Assembly (NCBI GenBank): GCA_002749535.1
Contig: MZZL01000405.1
Coordinates: forward strand, 248,001 to 312,000
Reading direction: 5' to 3'
DNA from: Apophysomyces variabilis
Taxonomy: Eukaryota; Mucoromycota; Mucoromycetes; Mucorales; Mucoraceae
DNA length: 64,000 nt
The notes beneath the pieces are model-generated. The model was not told the DNA's origin. It made no database searches and saw only the letters and a list, made by a program, of their open reading frames with translations. The translations under genes and the position numbers were made by a program. Below, one piece after another: positions 63,034 to 64,000 of this stretch (position 1 is the stretch's first letter; every line of letters begins with the position of its first letter).

Positions 63034-64000
63034 CTAAAATGCTTTCTTGTGTATAATGTCGGGATCTTCTTGATACTCTTCTGCCGATACCCACATCTAT
63101 TGTTGCATGTCAAAATGCAGAATTAAATCTAACTCTGTTTACCTTTTTGAAAGTACTGAGGGATGCAAGAATAGAGCCACCAATCCAGGTGCTGTATTTA
63201 CGTTCCGGTGGTGCGTAGATCTTGATTTTAATATCCTTCAAAGCCAACTTCTTGATTTCCGCCAATAGTCGCTCACCGAATCCTAATGAAGATTTAGATT
63301 ACTATATTGACACCCGTCTTCTTTTTCTTTTTTTACCCTTGCATAAAGTAGATCCACCGGAAAGAACAATATTTGAATATAATGACTTTCGCAAGTCCAA
63401 ATCAGCACGACTGATGCAATCAACAATGACTTGATGAATGCCGGGATATTCTTCACCAATCAATTCCGGTTGGAAGAGAATTTCAGGGGCACGGAAACGC
63501 TCAGCACTCAACTGTGTCATTTTACAGATTAGAACCTCGGTCTATCAGAAGTATCCCATTACCTTGATAATGTTTCCGTCAGGCAGAATGAAGTCATCTG
63601 TCTTGCCACTAGTTTCTTTTTCCTCTTTAACAGGATTGAGAGCAATATAGCAGGTCTTTTCCTTGATAATTCGCACAACTTCCTTTTCAGCTGTGGTATG
63701 AAAGTTATAGCCAGATTTACGTAAAAGCAATTGAAGATACTCTGTCACGTCTCTGTAGTGCTACAAAATTTAGATTCACGTTATAACCATGTTATCATCT
63801 GTGACTGACCTTCCGGCAATGTCAATACGTCGAATAGCATGAGGGATAGCGAAACCTTCGTACACAGGAACCGAATGTGTCACACCGTCACCAGAATCCA
63901 AGACAATACCCGTTGTTCTTCCGGATGAATACCTAAACGGATCAGAAAAGAGTCAGCCATTTTCTATAGCTGAACTGGAAAAACGTAAGTAACGTACAAA
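63034..64000 (-). CDS. ARP1: actin-related protein 1 (centractin), 5' part outside window
   Basis: Visible exons in transcript order: 63932-63810, 63752-63563, 63511-63337, 63282-63143 and 63096-63034. The intron before them probably begins at 63997, so only three bases of the previous exon fall in the window. Arp1 forms the short filament of dynactin, the dynein activator needed for nuclear and organelle movement in hyphae. The reading shows [75 protein letters not shown] and [20 protein letters not shown], ending in HKKAF. The [15 protein letters not shown] stretch and the ILFQPEL form separate Arp1 from conventional actin. Partial at its 5' end. Confidence 0.9.

Overview
The window is nuclear DNA of a filamentous fungus of the Mucoromycota, most likely a Mucorales species. 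Genes are dense and lie on both strands. They are cut by many short GT-AG introns, mostly 45-75 nt, often with a TNAAC/CTAAC-like branch site, and preceded by pyrimidine-rich leaders. The presence of Arp1, UVSSA, an RNA-dependent RNA polymerase and relics of DIRS-like, Helitron and TnpB/Fanzor-like elements fits this group. All family names come from reading the translated sequence; no database was searched.

Left part (1-30.7 kb): a secreted GH92 alpha-mannosidase (-), a two-RRM RNA-binding protein (+), a decayed Helitron helicase, cytosolic arginyl-tRNA synthetase with an unusual GST-like N-terminus (+), the AP-2 alpha adaptin (-), an intact RNA-dependent RNA polymerase of the RNAi type (+), a bHLH-zipper factor (+), a LIM-coiled-coil-C1-RhoGAP regulator (-), a doubtful small membrane-protein gene (-), a C2/class-3 lipase of the diacylglycerol-lipase type (+) and a small secreted protein (+).

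Middle (30.9-44.3 kb): peroxin 1 with 19 exons (-) and cytosolic leucyl-tRNA synthetase (-), separated by a foldback/MITE-like inverted repeat. A transposon graveyard follows at about 39.9-44.3 kb: a DIRS-like retroelement, a fragment of an orphan protein family, Tc1/mariner-type transposase pieces and a decayed TnpB/Fanzor-like nuclease.

Right part (44.7-64 kb): UVSSA (+), a possible membrane-protein gene (+), a ZRG17-like cation diffusion facilitator (+), a BEM46/ABHD13-type hydrolase (+), an SLC35C2-like nucleotide-sugar/triose-phosphate transporter (+), a 96-residue protein with an N-myristoylation/palmitoylation signature (-), the CSA/ERCC8 WD40 protein (-), exocyst SEC5 (+) and the 3' part of ARP1/centractin (-, runs off the window).

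The genes are mainly housekeeping: translation, vesicle traffic (AP-2, exocyst, dynactin Arp1, RhoGAP), peroxisome biogenesis and DNA repair. The two transcription-coupled-repair factors UVSSA and CSA lie 9.0 kb apart. Intact coding exons were joined by matching splice phase to protein-family continuity. For the main genes the exon lengths sum to a whole number of codons, which supports those models.
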